Below are positions 1 through 6,511 of a DNA stretch of 13,926 bases, piece by piece. The number at the start of each line of letters is the position of its first letter. Within the stretch, counting starts at the first letter, position 1. A model generated the notes under the pieces. It saw nothing but the letters and a program-made list of their open reading frames with translations. It searched no databases and was not told where the DNA came from. Origin of the DNA: Candidatus Agathobaculum merdigallinarum. GTDB lineage: Bacteria; Bacillota; Clostridia; Oscillospirales; Butyricicoccaceae. The stretch is from assembly GCA_019115425.1 (NCBI GenBank), contig DXDO01000147.1, forward strand, positions 1 through 13,926. Direction: 5' to 3'. A program made the position numbers and the translations under genes.

Positions 1-1181
1 GAATAGCCCGCCGCCGCGGTCTGGCACAGCTTGCGCTGCGGCAGCTTGTGCTCGAGCGTCTCGGAGAGCGGGACGGTCGGATCGCCTGCACCGGTCACGC
101 GCATCGCCTGATAGACGTAGCTGCGGCCGGAGAGCGGGTCGCGGATCGCGCCGCCGAGGCAGGTCGCCGCGCCGCCGAACGGCTCGATCTCGGTCGGATG
201 GTTGTGGGTCTCGTTCTTGAACATGAGCAGCCAGTCCTCATAGTGGCCGTTTACGAGCGCCTTGACCTTGATCGAGCAGGCGTTGATCTCCTCGGATTCG
301 TCGATATTCTTGAGGTAGCCGCGTTTTTTGAGCACCTTTGCGCCCGCGGTCGCAATGTCCATCAGCGTGACCGGGCGCTTTGCGGCCTTTTCCTCGCCGT
401 AGACCTCGACGCGCGCCGCAAGGTAGCGGTTGAACGCATCCTGCACCATTGGATCGTCGATCTTCACGCCGTCGATCTCGGTCAGGAAGGTGGTGTGGCG
501 GCAGTGGTCGGACCAGTAGGTGTCCACCATGCGCACCTCGGTGATGGTCGGGTCGCGCTTTTCCTCATCGCGGAAGTAGGCCTGCAAAAACTTCAGATCG
601 TCCAGATCCATCGCAAGCCCCATGTTCTGGAGCAGGTCGGAGAGCGCGGCTTCGTCCATGTGGATAAAGCCGGTGACCGACGCGACCGTGGTCGGGATGG
701 CGTACTCGACCTTGAGGGTCGCGGGCTTATCCATGGATGCTTCGCGCGATTCCACAGGGTTGATGAGGTAGCCGCGGATCTTGTCCAGATCTGCGTCGGA
801 CAGTTCGCCCTCGAGCACATAGATTTTGGCCGCCGCGACCGCCGGGCGCTCGCCGCCGGTCAGCAGCTGGATGCACTGCGCGCAGGAGTCCGCGCGCTGG
901 TCGAACTGGCCGGGCAGCGGCTCGACCGCGAGCACGGTATGAGCGCCTGCCGGACGGGGGAAATCCTCGTCATAGCACACATCCGCCATAGGCTCGGAAA
1001 AGACAATGCCCTTGGCCTTTTCATAAGCCTCAGGGGCGAGTCCCTCGGTATCGTAGCGGCACAGGTACCGCACATGGGTCAGGCTTTTGATCTCGAGCAG
1101 GTCGTGCAGGCTGGAAAACAGGCTGCGCGCCTCTACGTCAAAGCCGGGCTTTTTTTCGGAATAACAACGATTGACGCTCAT
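1..1181 (-). CDS. purL: Phosphoribosylformylglycinamidine synthase, N-terminal part (cut by the left edge)
   Basis: This enzyme (EC 6.3.5.3) converts FGAR, glutamine and ATP to FGAM in the fourth step of de novo purine synthesis in the cytoplasm. I translated the frame by hand from ATG 1181 to the edge: 393 codons without a stop. It begins MSVNRCYSEKKPGFDVEA, then has DTYWSDHCRHTTF near residue 215 and KNETHNHPTEIEPFGGAAT near residue 320, followed by GGAIRDPLSGRSYVYQAMR. These are hallmarks of the PurS-like N-terminal domain, linker and first AIRS-type ATP-binding domain of the long single-chain enzyme. Clostridial versions are roughly 1,200-1,300 residues, so about one third is visible; the second synthase half and the glutaminase domain lie outside. 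The start is supported by AAAGGAGAGG upstream. GC-rich antisense frames over this gene are shadows. Identification is secure. Confidence 0.96.
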   Translation of the reverse strand, partial: MSVNRCYSEKKPGFDVEARSLFSSLHDLLEIKSLTHVRYLCRYDTEGLAPEAYEKAKGIVFSEPMADVCYDEDFPRPAGAHTVLAVEPLPGQFDQRADSCAQCIQLLTGGERPAVAAAKIYVLEGELSDADLDKIRGYLINPVESREASMDKPATLKVEYAIPTTVASVTGFIHMDEAALSDLLQNMGLAMDLDDLKFLQAYFRDEEKRDPTITEVRMVDTYWSDHCRHTTFLTEIDGVKIDDPMVQDAFNRYLAARVEVYGEEKAAKRPVTLMDIATAGAKVLKKRGYLKNIDESEEINACSIKVKALVNGHYEDWLLMFKNETHNHPTEIEPFGGAATCLGGAIRDPLSGRSYVYQAMRVTGAGDPTVPLSETLEHKLPQRKLCQTAAAGY

Positions 1182-1221
1182 GTATCGTGTCCTCTCCTTT
1201 TTCTGTTTACAAGATAGATTT

Positions 1222-1250
1222 ATTGTACCTGTTTTAGCGGCATAAATCAA
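1222..1250 (-). promoter_or_regulatory. Sigma-A promoter of purL
   Basis: Read on the minus strand there is a -35 TTGATT (1245-1250), a 17-base spacer and a -10 TACAAT (1222-1227). Transcription should start near 1215, leaving a leader of only about 35 bases, too short for a purine riboswitch. Confidence 0.75.
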
Positions 1251-1459
1251 TCGGTGAGGACGACAAATTATCAGGGGATTCGCGGGATTCTCTGTATTAA
1301 CTGCGCGCCTGCGCTGGAGGCAGGAATACTTACCGGCTGCCGGACAGCAGGGCAGGGTCAATAAAAGCCGCCGACCGCGCAAAACCGGACGAAACAAAGG
1401 CGATGGCGCGGGATGCTGCCGGAATGTCTGCACCGTGCAGGAGAAGCCGTAAAATCCTG
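1251..1459. other. Intergenic region between two divergent promoters
   Basis: This stretch separates the purL promoter from the promoter of the DUF2461 gene. I see no gene, RNA or clear operator in it. Short GC-rich dyads occur, for example CCTGC and GCAGG around 1310-1323, but nothing convincing. Confidence 0.5.
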
Positions 1460-1488
1460 TTGCGCAAAATGAAAAAAAGCGGTACAAT
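1460..1488 (+). promoter_or_regulatory. Sigma-A promoter of the DUF2461-exonuclease-permease operon
   Basis: A -35 TTGCGC (1460-1465), a 17-base spacer and a -10 TACAAT (1483-1488). It lies inside the longest possible reading frame of the next gene, so the ATG codons upstream of it (1403 and 1469) cannot be the start, and ATG 1517 is preferred. Confidence 0.75.
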
Positions 1489-1516
1489 GATAAGCAGAAA
1501 GGTGGTGCCCTTTTCC

Positions 1517-2218
1517 ATGGCATTCACAGGCTTTAACGCCGCGGGCATCGACCTGCTGCAACTGAACCGCCTGCAAAACAGCAAGGAATTTTACGAAGTA
1601 CACAAAGAGGAAATCAAGCGGCTGGCCATCCAGCCTTTTCATGAGCTGATTGCGGAGATGACGCCCGCGATGCTTGAGATCGATCCGCAGTTTGTGGTCA
1701 CGCCCTCGCGCATGGTATCGCGCGTGCGGCGCGACACGCGCTATACGAAGGACAAGACGCTTTACCGCGCCAACCTCTGGATGTTTTTCCGGCGGCCTCG
1801 GCGCGAACATGAATCCGTTCCCTGTTATTATTTTGAAATCCATCCCGAATACTGGGGCTTCGGCTGCTGGGGCGGCTGGGGCAGGGGCGAGATGGAAGCC
1901 CTGCGCGAGATGATCCTGCATGAGGATAAGCTGTTTCTCCAAGCGTATCGGGCGGTGAACGCCTGTCCGCAGGTATGGCTTGCGGGCGAGGAGTACAAAC
2001 GCCCTAAATTTCCGAACGCCAAGCCGGAATACCAGACCTGGCTGAACCGCAAAGAGTTGGGCGCGGACTTCCGCGAGTATCATGATTTTGCGCCGATTCT
2101 GGACGGCTCGTTCGTTCAGCCGATGATCGGAATCATGCGGCAGCTTGCGCCGCTGTACCAACTGTTTCTGACCGCGAAGGAGCGCGCGGAAGCAGGGCGC
2201 AGGGAGGCGCTGGAATGA
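1517..2218 (+). CDS. DUF2461 family protein
   Basis: A 233-residue protein of the DUF2461 family, a cytoplasmic family of uncertain function. The N-terminus (MAFTGFNAAGIDLLQLNRLQ) and the following NSKEFYEVHKEEIKRL fit the family opening, in which a phenylalanine-glycine start precedes a helix and an N-x-[KR]-[DE]-[WF]-[FY] segment. Further on, VSRVRRDTRYTKDKTLYRAN is the conserved R-D-R-[FY]-x-K-D-K-x-x-Y region. The length matches family members, usually about 220-230 residues. ATG 1517 is chosen because the promoter at 1460-1488 lies upstream of it and AGAAAGGTGGT precedes it. The stop overlaps the next start (ATGA, 2215-2218), so the exonuclease is probably translationally coupled. I know of no firm biochemical role; the link to a nuclease is only contextual. 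Confidence 0.88.
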   Translation: MAFTGFNAAGIDLLQLNRLQNSKEFYEVHKEEIKRLAIQPFHELIAEMTPAMLEIDPQFVVTPSRMVSRVRRDTRYTKDKTLYRANLWMFFRRPRREHESVPCYYFEIHPEYWGFGCWGGWGRGEMEALREMILHEDKLFLQAYRAVNACPQVWLAGEEYKRPKFPNAKPEYQTWLNRKELGADFREYHDFAPILDGSFVQPMIGIMRQLAPLYQLFLTAKERAEAGRREALE

Positions 2219-2844
2219 GATATGTTGCGCTGGATTTTGAAACCGGCAATGCATCGCCGCTCAGTGCATGCGCGCTGGGCGCGAGCATTTTTGAGGACAG
2301 TGTCTTGGTGCGCGAACAGGTATCGCTGATCAAGCCGCCTGTCGGCGTGCGCAAGTTTCATTGGGGCAATGTCCGCGTCAACCATATCACCGAGAAAATG
2401 GTCGCGGACGCACCCGCGTTCGACGAGGTCTGGCAGGGAATTGCGAAGGATGCGGAGGGCAGCGTGATCGTGTGCCACAACGCCTCGTTCGATACCGGCG
2501 TGCTGGGCGCCTGCCTTGCGCATTATCATCTGCGTGTACCGGAATGCCGCGTTGTATGCACGGTAAAGGTTGCGCGGCGCGTATGGCCGGGGCTTGACAA
2601 TCATAAACTGGATACGGTATCTGCTGCGCTCGGCATTTCGCTTGACCATCACGAGGCCGGCTCGGATGCGCGTGCCGCCGGACTGATTTTACAGGCCGCT
2701 CTGCGCGAAACCGACAGTGTGGATGCGGATGAGCTGGCGCAGAAGATCGGCATGCGGCTGGGCCGCATTTCCAGCATGGGGACTGTGCCGTGCAGCATTG
2801 CAAAAGAAGTAAGGGGCAAAACGCCCGTTTATCCCTCTAAATAA
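2215..2844 (+). CDS. DEDDh 3'-5' exonuclease, DnaQ/epsilon-like
   Basis: A 209-residue exonuclease of the RNase T/DnaQ superfamily, expected to remove nucleotides from 3' ends with two metal ions. All catalytic motifs are visible: ExoI ALDFETG with D7 and E9; ExoII CHNASFD with D93; ExoIII HHEAGSDA with H146 and D151, the H-x4-D spacing of the DEDDh group. LDNHKLDTVSAALGI before ExoIII is also typical. There is no polymerase or helicase domain, so this is a stand-alone nuclease. It resembles the pol III epsilon subunit, but Firmicutes usually proofread through PolC, so a repair or RNA-processing role is equally possible. A C-terminal tail of about 40 residues beyond the domain is unassigned. 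The start overlaps the preceding stop by 4 bases. Family assignment is secure, substrate unknown. Confidence 0.9.
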   Translation: MRYVALDFETGNASPLSACALGASIFEDSVLVREQVSLIKPPVGVRKFHWGNVRVNHITEKMVADAPAFDEVWQGIAKDAEGSVIVCHNASFDTGVLGACLAHYHLRVPECRVVCTVKVARRVWPGLDNHKLDTVSAALGISLDHHEAGSDARAAGLILQAALRETDSVDADELAQKIGMRLGRISSMGTVPCSIAKEVRGKTPVYPSK

Positions 2845-2869
2845 GTGAATCAAAAGGAGAGAGTAAGCT

Positions 2870-3175
2870 ATGAAAAACTATCTGGAAAACATCGACCGTG
2901 AAGCCTTGCGCGCCCGCGCAGAGCAGATGCTCGGCTATGCCAATGATGCGCGCAGCCAGGCCAGCCGCTGGACGGACTATGCAGTGACCAAGGCGCGCGG
3001 TTTTTCGCTGTTCGATTTCGCGGTTTTTGAGGCCTGCCTGCTTTCGCTCGGCCTTTGGCTGGGGACCTGCTTCTCCAAATTCTTCAAGAAGTTCCGCGGC
3101 GTCCTGTTCGTTGCGTTCACGGCAAGCTGGCTGTACCTGTTCTGGCGCGTATTCTTTGACAGCGACGACGAATAA
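2870..3175 (+). CDS. Small two-helix membrane protein of unknown function
   Basis: A 101-residue protein. The first 40 residues are charged and helical (MKNYLENIDREALRARAEQM). They are followed by two hydrophobic segments at about residues 45-67 (FSLFDFAVFEACLLSLGLWLG) and 76-95 (VLFVAFTASWLYLFWRVFF), split by a basic KKFRG turn, and an acidic end (DSDDE). This suggests two membrane spans with a cytoplasmic N-terminal helix. AAGGAGAG lies just upstream of ATG 2870, 25 bases after the exonuclease stop, with no promoter between, so it is probably co-transcribed. I do not recognise the family. The permease gene 51 bases downstream makes an accessory role possible, but nothing in the sequence proves it. 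Confidence 0.75.
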   Translation: MKNYLENIDREALRARAEQMLGYANDARSQASRWTDYAVTKARGFSLFDFAVFEACLLSLGLWLGTCFSKFFKKFRGVLFVAFTASWLYLFWRVFFDSDDE

Positions 3176-3226
3176 TTTCCATATCAATTTTACCGCTGCA
3201 AAATGCGGCGGGAGAGGAGTGTGCCT

Positions 3227-4594
3227 GTGCAGGAGCAACCCGGGCAGAATAAGAAAAAACTGAGCGACCAGCCCCACTTCTTCCAGTGGGGCTTGACTGC
3301 GTTCTGTGTGATCGTGCTGAGCGTGGTGGTCGTATTCCTGCTGCAATGGCTGCCGGGCATCTGGTCGATGCTCAAGAAGCTCGCGGGCATTTTAAGCCCG
3401 TTCATTTACGGCTTTGTGATGGCCTATCTTCTCATGCCGGTGTTCAACGCATTGTATAAGCGGCTCCAGCCGCGGCTGGCGCAGCGCTTGAAAAACGGAA
3501 CGCGCATCGCCAAGGGATTGTGCAGCATCCTGACGCTGTTGATCGGCATTGCAGTGGTCGGCATTTTGCTGTGGATGGTGCTGCCGCAGCTGGTCGTGAG
3601 CATTTTTTCGCTGCTGGAATCCATGGACACTTATCTCGATGAGATCTCCGGCTGGGTGGCGGCGCTGCTGCAGGATAATCCGGTGATCGAGCGCAACTTC
3701 CTGCAGATTTACGACCAGTTTTCGCAGCAGTTCGTCAACTGGGTGCAGAATATCGCATTGCCGCAGCTTGTTGAACTGATGACAGGCGTGGTGACTACGG
3801 TTTCCGTGGTGTTCGATATCTTCATCGGCATCATTATTGCGCTGTATATCCTCAATAGCAAGGATACGTTCTGCGCGCAGGCCAAAAAGATCACATACAG
3901 CCTGTTCCCGATCGACCGCGCAAACCGCATCATGGGGCGCGTGGCGTATGTGCATCGCGTATTCGGCGGCTTCATTACCGGCAAGCTGATCGACTCACTC
4001 ATCATCGGCGTGCTGTGCTTCATCGGCCTGCGGCTGATGATCAATTTCGGTCTGATGACCATGGACCCGTCCTTTGCGCTGCTGATTTCGGTTATCGTGG
4101 GCGTGACCAATATCATCCCGTTCTTCGGCCCGTTCATCGGCGCAATACCGAGTACCATCCTGATCATGGTGATCAGTCCGATCCAGGCGGTATACTTCGT
4201 GTTGTTTGTCCTCGCGTTGCAGCAGTTTGACGGCAATATCCTTGGCCCCAAAATTCTGGGCAACTCTACCGGATTGTCGAGCTTTTGGGTTATGTTTGCA
4301 ATTTTGCTGTTCGGCGGCGTGTTCGGCTTTGTGGGAATGGCGGTCGGCGTACCGCTGTTTGCGGTGCTGTACAGCGCGGTGACCGAGCTGGTGAACAGCC
4401 TGTTGAGCAAACGCGGGCTTTCTGAGGATACCAACGACTATCGCGGCCGTAAGCGGCTTGATCCGGAAACGCGGGCGTTTGTCGAGGTGCAGCAGGAGGC
4501 GCCGCCGGTCTCTGCAAAAGAGCGCCGCCGCGCTGCGGAAAAAGCGCGTGCGATGCAAAAACAGCATACGGACGATACAGACAAAGAGGGCTGA
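3227..4594 (+). CDS. AI-2E family transporter (PerM/YtvI-like membrane protein)
   Basis: A membrane protein of about 455 residues in the AI-2E_transport family. Members include exporters of the quorum signal AI-2, Na+/H+ antiporters and sporulation proteins such as YtvI, so the substrate cannot be predicted. Hydrophobic spans begin at about residues 23, 52 and 102, a soluble segment follows at about 130-185, and the rest forms the membrane core. The family signature NIIPFFGPFIGAIPS is at about 295-309 and DGNILGPKILG at about 335-345. The C-terminal tail after residue 395 is strongly charged and cytoplasmic. I choose GTG 3227 because AGGAG at 3215-3219 sits 7 bases before it, whereas ATG 3203 has no ribosome binding site. 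It is the last gene of the operon. Family certain, start likely. Confidence 0.9.
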   Translation: MQEQPGQNKKKLSDQPHFFQWGLTAFCVIVLSVVVVFLLQWLPGIWSMLKKLAGILSPFIYGFVMAYLLMPVFNALYKRLQPRLAQRLKNGTRIAKGLCSILTLLIGIAVVGILLWMVLPQLVVSIFSLLESMDTYLDEISGWVAALLQDNPVIERNFLQIYDQFSQQFVNWVQNIALPQLVELMTGVVTTVSVVFDIFIGIIIALYILNSKDTFCAQAKKITYSLFPIDRANRIMGRVAYVHRVFGGFITGKLIDSLIIGVLCFIGLRLMINFGLMTMDPSFALLISVIVGVTNIIPFFGPFIGAIPSTILIMVISPIQAVYFVLFVLALQQFDGNILGPKILGNSTGLSSFWVMFAILLFGGVFGFVGMAVGVPLFAVLYSAVTELVNSLLSKRGLSEDTNDYRGRKRLDPETRAFVEVQQEAPPVSAKERRRAAEKARAMQKQHTDDTDKEG

Positions 4595-4612
4595 CCATAG
4601 GTCAGCCCTCTT
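4584..4612. terminator. Bidirectional Rho-independent terminator
   Basis: A perfect 13-base stem (4584-4596 with 4600-4612) closed by the loop ATA. It ends both the plus-strand permease operon and the minus-strand gene starting at 5033. The permease stop TGA (4592-4594) lies inside the left arm, and the minus-strand gene stops at 4614, so the two transcripts converge with no spare sequence. T-runs are short on both sides. Confidence 0.8.
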
Positions 4613-4613
4613 G

Positions 4614-5033
4614 CTATTTGGTTGTATTTGTGCTGATAAGCGCATCCATACCGGCAGCCATCTCTTCGCCATTGCGGATCATATGGACCCAAGGCACGCT
4701 TTGGTAAGCAAAGCTCGACTCCCCCAAAACGATATGCAGCAGCTCATTTTGATAAACCGCGTCGATCTCATAACGAACCGTAGCGGTCGGATAACCGCCG
4801 CTTCTGTAAGATGGGAGGCGGGACGCCTTGCAGGAGGCAAGCAGCTGCTCAAGCGCTTCTGCATCAGTCTGCGCGGTAACGTCTATGTATTCCGCATCGT
4901 TGCCTACACGGCGCACTTGGTGGATTTCCAGTTGCTCAGGCTGCGGCGCGACCGTGTATGGGGTCAGCAGATAGACCAAAACACCGCATAGTACGACTGC
5001 GCATCCGAACACAAGAATGATTTTCCGTTTCAT
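4614..5033 (-). CDS. Hypothetical membrane-anchored or secreted protein
   Basis: A 139-residue protein with a basic N-terminus (MKRK) followed by a hydrophobic segment at about residues 5-25 (IILVFGCAVVLCGVLVYLLT), most likely an uncleaved signal anchor; a cysteine occurs within it but there is no good lipobox. The remaining roughly 110 residues are soluble and presumably extracellular, with mixed strand-like segments (ATVRYEIDAVYQNELLHIVL). No family is recognised. ATG 5033 is chosen over GTG 5042 because GGAGGT at 5041-5046 is 7 bases upstream. It lies downstream of pta on the same strand, beyond a terminator, so expression would need read-through or a promoter hidden in the 60-base gap. 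Real gene probable, function unknown. Confidence 0.72.
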   Translation of the reverse strand: MKRKIILVFGCAVVLCGVLVYLLTPYTVAPQPEQLEIHQVRRVGNDAEYIDVTAQTDAEALEQLLASCKASRLPSYRSGGYPTATVRYEIDAVYQNELLHIVLGESSFAYQSVPWVHMIRNGEEMAAGMDALISTNTTK

Positions 5034-5071
5034 CACAGACACCTCCTGTCAGGTTTATACAGCAGCGTGGA

Positions 5072-5109
5072 TAAAAACAGGCGCCGGAATATTGGATTTC
5101 GGCGCCTGT
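5072..5109 (-). terminator. Rho-independent terminator of pta
   Basis: On the minus strand, ACAGGCGCCG and CGGCGCCTGT (10-base perfect stem, 13-base loop) are followed by a T-run ending TTTTTAT. It lies 25 bases after the pta stop and between pta and the small anchored-protein gene. Confidence 0.88.
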
Positions 5110-5133
5110 GAATGGATATGGAATTGCTGTGGC

Positions 5134-6108
5134 TTACTTCAGGCCGGCGGTGATAATCGCCATCTGGTAAACCTCGTCCGCATTGCAGCCGCGGGACAGG
5201 TCGTTGATCGGTGCGTTCAGACCCTGAAGGATCGGGCCGTAAGCCTCGAAGCCACCCAGACGCTGTGCGATCTTGTAGCCGATGTTGCCGGCGTTGATGT
5301 CGGGGAAGATGAAGGTGTTCGCCTGGCCTGCAACCGGAGAGCCCTTGCACTTGGTCGCAGCAACGACAGGGGAGAACGCAGCGTCAAACTGCAGCTCGCC
5401 GTCCACCGCAAGATCCGGAGCGGCAGCCTTGGTCTTTTCGGTGGCGTTCTTCATCATGTCAACGGTTTCGCCCTTGCCCGAGCCCTTGGTCGAGTAGGAC
5501 AGCATCGCGACCTTGGGGTCGATGCCGAACGCCTTGGCAGTCTTGGCGGTCTCGATCGCGATCTCAACCAGATCGTCCTCGCCCGGATTGATGTTGATCG
5601 CGCAGTCGCCCATTGCATACATCTCGTCGCCGCCGTCCTTCGCATCGCGGCGCAGAATAAAGCAGGAGCTGACGATCTTGTTGCCCGGCTTGGTCTTGAT
5701 GATCTGGAGCGCGGGACGGACGGTATCGGCCGTCGAATAAGTAGCGCCGCCGAGCAGGGCGTCCGCCTTGCCCATCTTGACCAGCATGGTGCCGAAGTAG
5801 TTGCCTTTAGAAAGCGCTGCGCGGCACTGCTCCTCGGTCATCTTGCCCTTGCGCAGCTCAACCATCTTGGCGACCATCTCGTCCATTTCCGGATAGGTCG
5901 CAGGGTCGATGATTTCCATGCCTTCGATGTCGAAGCCGCCGGCCTGCGCCGCCGCCTTGACCTCATCTACATTGCCGACCAGGATGGAATCCAGCAGGCC
6001 GTCCTTCTTCAGGCGGGCCGCCGCTTCAAGGATGCGGGGATCGGGACCTTCGGTGAACACGATCTTGCGCTTATCAGCTTTCAGCGTTGCAATTAAATTT
6101 TCAAACAT
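5134..6108 (-). CDS. pta: Phosphate acetyltransferase
   Basis: Phosphotransacetylase (EC 2.3.1.8) interconverts acetyl-CoA plus phosphate and acetyl phosphate plus CoA. With acetate kinase it gives ATP and acetate in fermenting anaerobes. The 324-residue product matches the short single-domain Pta of Firmicutes. Diagnostic segments include FTEGPDPRILEAAARL near the N-terminus, LLGGATYSTADTVRPALQII in the middle, LSYSTKGSGKGETVDMM and, near the end, ANTFIFPDINAGNIGYKIAQ with GPILQGLNAPINDLSRGC. ATG 6108 is preceded by GAGGAGAG with normal spacing; the open frame upstream of it runs through the promoter and is not coding. No acetate kinase gene (ackA) is next to it here; the downstream gene is an unrelated anchored protein. 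Identification is secure. Confidence 0.96.
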   Translation of the reverse strand: MFENLIATLKADKRKIVFTEGPDPRILEAAARLKKDGLLDSILVGNVDEVKAAAQAGGFDIEGMEIIDPATYPEMDEMVAKMVELRKGKMTEEQCRAALSKGNYFGTMLVKMGKADALLGGATYSTADTVRPALQIIKTKPGNKIVSSCFILRRDAKDGGDEMYAMGDCAININPGEDDLVEIAIETAKTAKAFGIDPKVAMLSYSTKGSGKGETVDMMKNATEKTKAAAPDLAVDGELQFDAAFSPVVAATKCKGSPVAGQANTFIFPDINAGNIGYKIAQRLGGFEAYGPILQGLNAPINDLSRGCNADEVYQMAIITAGLK

Positions 6109-6183
6109 TGCTGCACTCTCCTCTAATTTTCTCTCATTCGACGGGCCGTATGCTGCACAGCCGCGGCAAATCTTGTTACCCTC

Positions 6184-6212
6184 ATTATACACCCATACAT
6201 ACCACACGACAA
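6184..6212 (-). promoter_or_regulatory. Sigma-A promoter of pta
   Basis: Read on the minus strand: -35 TTGTCG (6207-6212), a 17-base spacer and a perfect -10 TATAAT (6184-6189). The transcript would start near 6177, giving a leader of about 70 bases without an obvious hairpin. Confidence 0.8.
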
Positions 6213-6322
6213 GCATTATTTTGGTCAGATTTTGGGTAGATTGTGCATCGGTTGCTTGAGGAGAGAGATGACTGATTATGCGTCAAAGCGGGAACAATAG
6301 AGGCGGAAAGGAAGTGCTTTTG

Positions 6323-6511
6323 ATGCAAGTGATCCGCTATTTGAATGGAAAGCGTCTGCATGGCGCGATGCCGCCGCTGCTGCTTGACCGTGAAGGCGTC
6401 GGTGCGCTGCTCGGCGCGGCGCGGTACAGGCAGCCTCTTCCATTGCCGGACGCTGCGCCCTCTGCTATACTGGAAGCGGAGGGACGCGGTCTTGGAAAGG
6501 AACAGACATGA
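6323..6511 (+). CDS. Small protein coupled to the serine recombinase
   Basis: A 62-residue frame starting MQVIRYLNGKRLHGAMPPLL. AAAGGAAG at 6307-6314 sits 8 bases before ATG 6323, and the stop overlaps the recombinase start by 4 bases (ATGA, 6508-6511), a typical sign of translational coupling. I recognise no family. Small proteins encoded beside large serine recombinases are often recombination directionality factors, so that is a candidate role, purely from position. Two cautions apply: a good promoter for the recombinase lies inside this frame, and GC-rich sequence produces chance open frames. The composition (proline and leucine rich, few strongly basic clusters) does not look like a classic DNA-binding domain. 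An upstream in-frame ATG (6278) has no comparable ribosome site. Confidence 0.5.
   Translation: MQVIRYLNGKRLHGAMPPLLLDREGVGALLGAARYRQPLPLPDAAPSAILEAEGRGLGKEQT
6443..6471 (+). promoter_or_regulatory. Probable sigma-A promoter of the recombinase
   Basis: A -35 TTGCCG (6443-6448), a 17-base spacer and a -10 TATACT (6466-6471). It lies inside the 62-codon ORF and would start a transcript around 6478, just upstream of the recombinase ribosome binding site (AAAGGAAC). If used, the recombinase is expressed in vegetative cells and not only by a sporulation sigma factor. Confidence 0.55.

Noticed and set aside
48..1217. Long open frame on the plus strand (389 codons)
   Set aside because: It is antisense to purL, whose protein has unmistakable motifs. 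GC-rich coding DNA with biased third positions commonly leaves such open frames.
1358..2254. Long open frame on the minus strand (298 codons)
   Set aside because: Antisense to the DUF2461 gene, runs across a clear promoter, and has no recognisable family.
5017..6096. Long open frame on the plus strand over pta
   Set aside because: Shadow of pta; no ribosome site or domain.
6109..6322. Possible left end of the element or the missing sigG 5' half beside pta
   Set aside because: No sigma region 2 sequence in any frame, no repeat of the 7885-7924 junction that I could see; the space is used by the pta promoter and leader.
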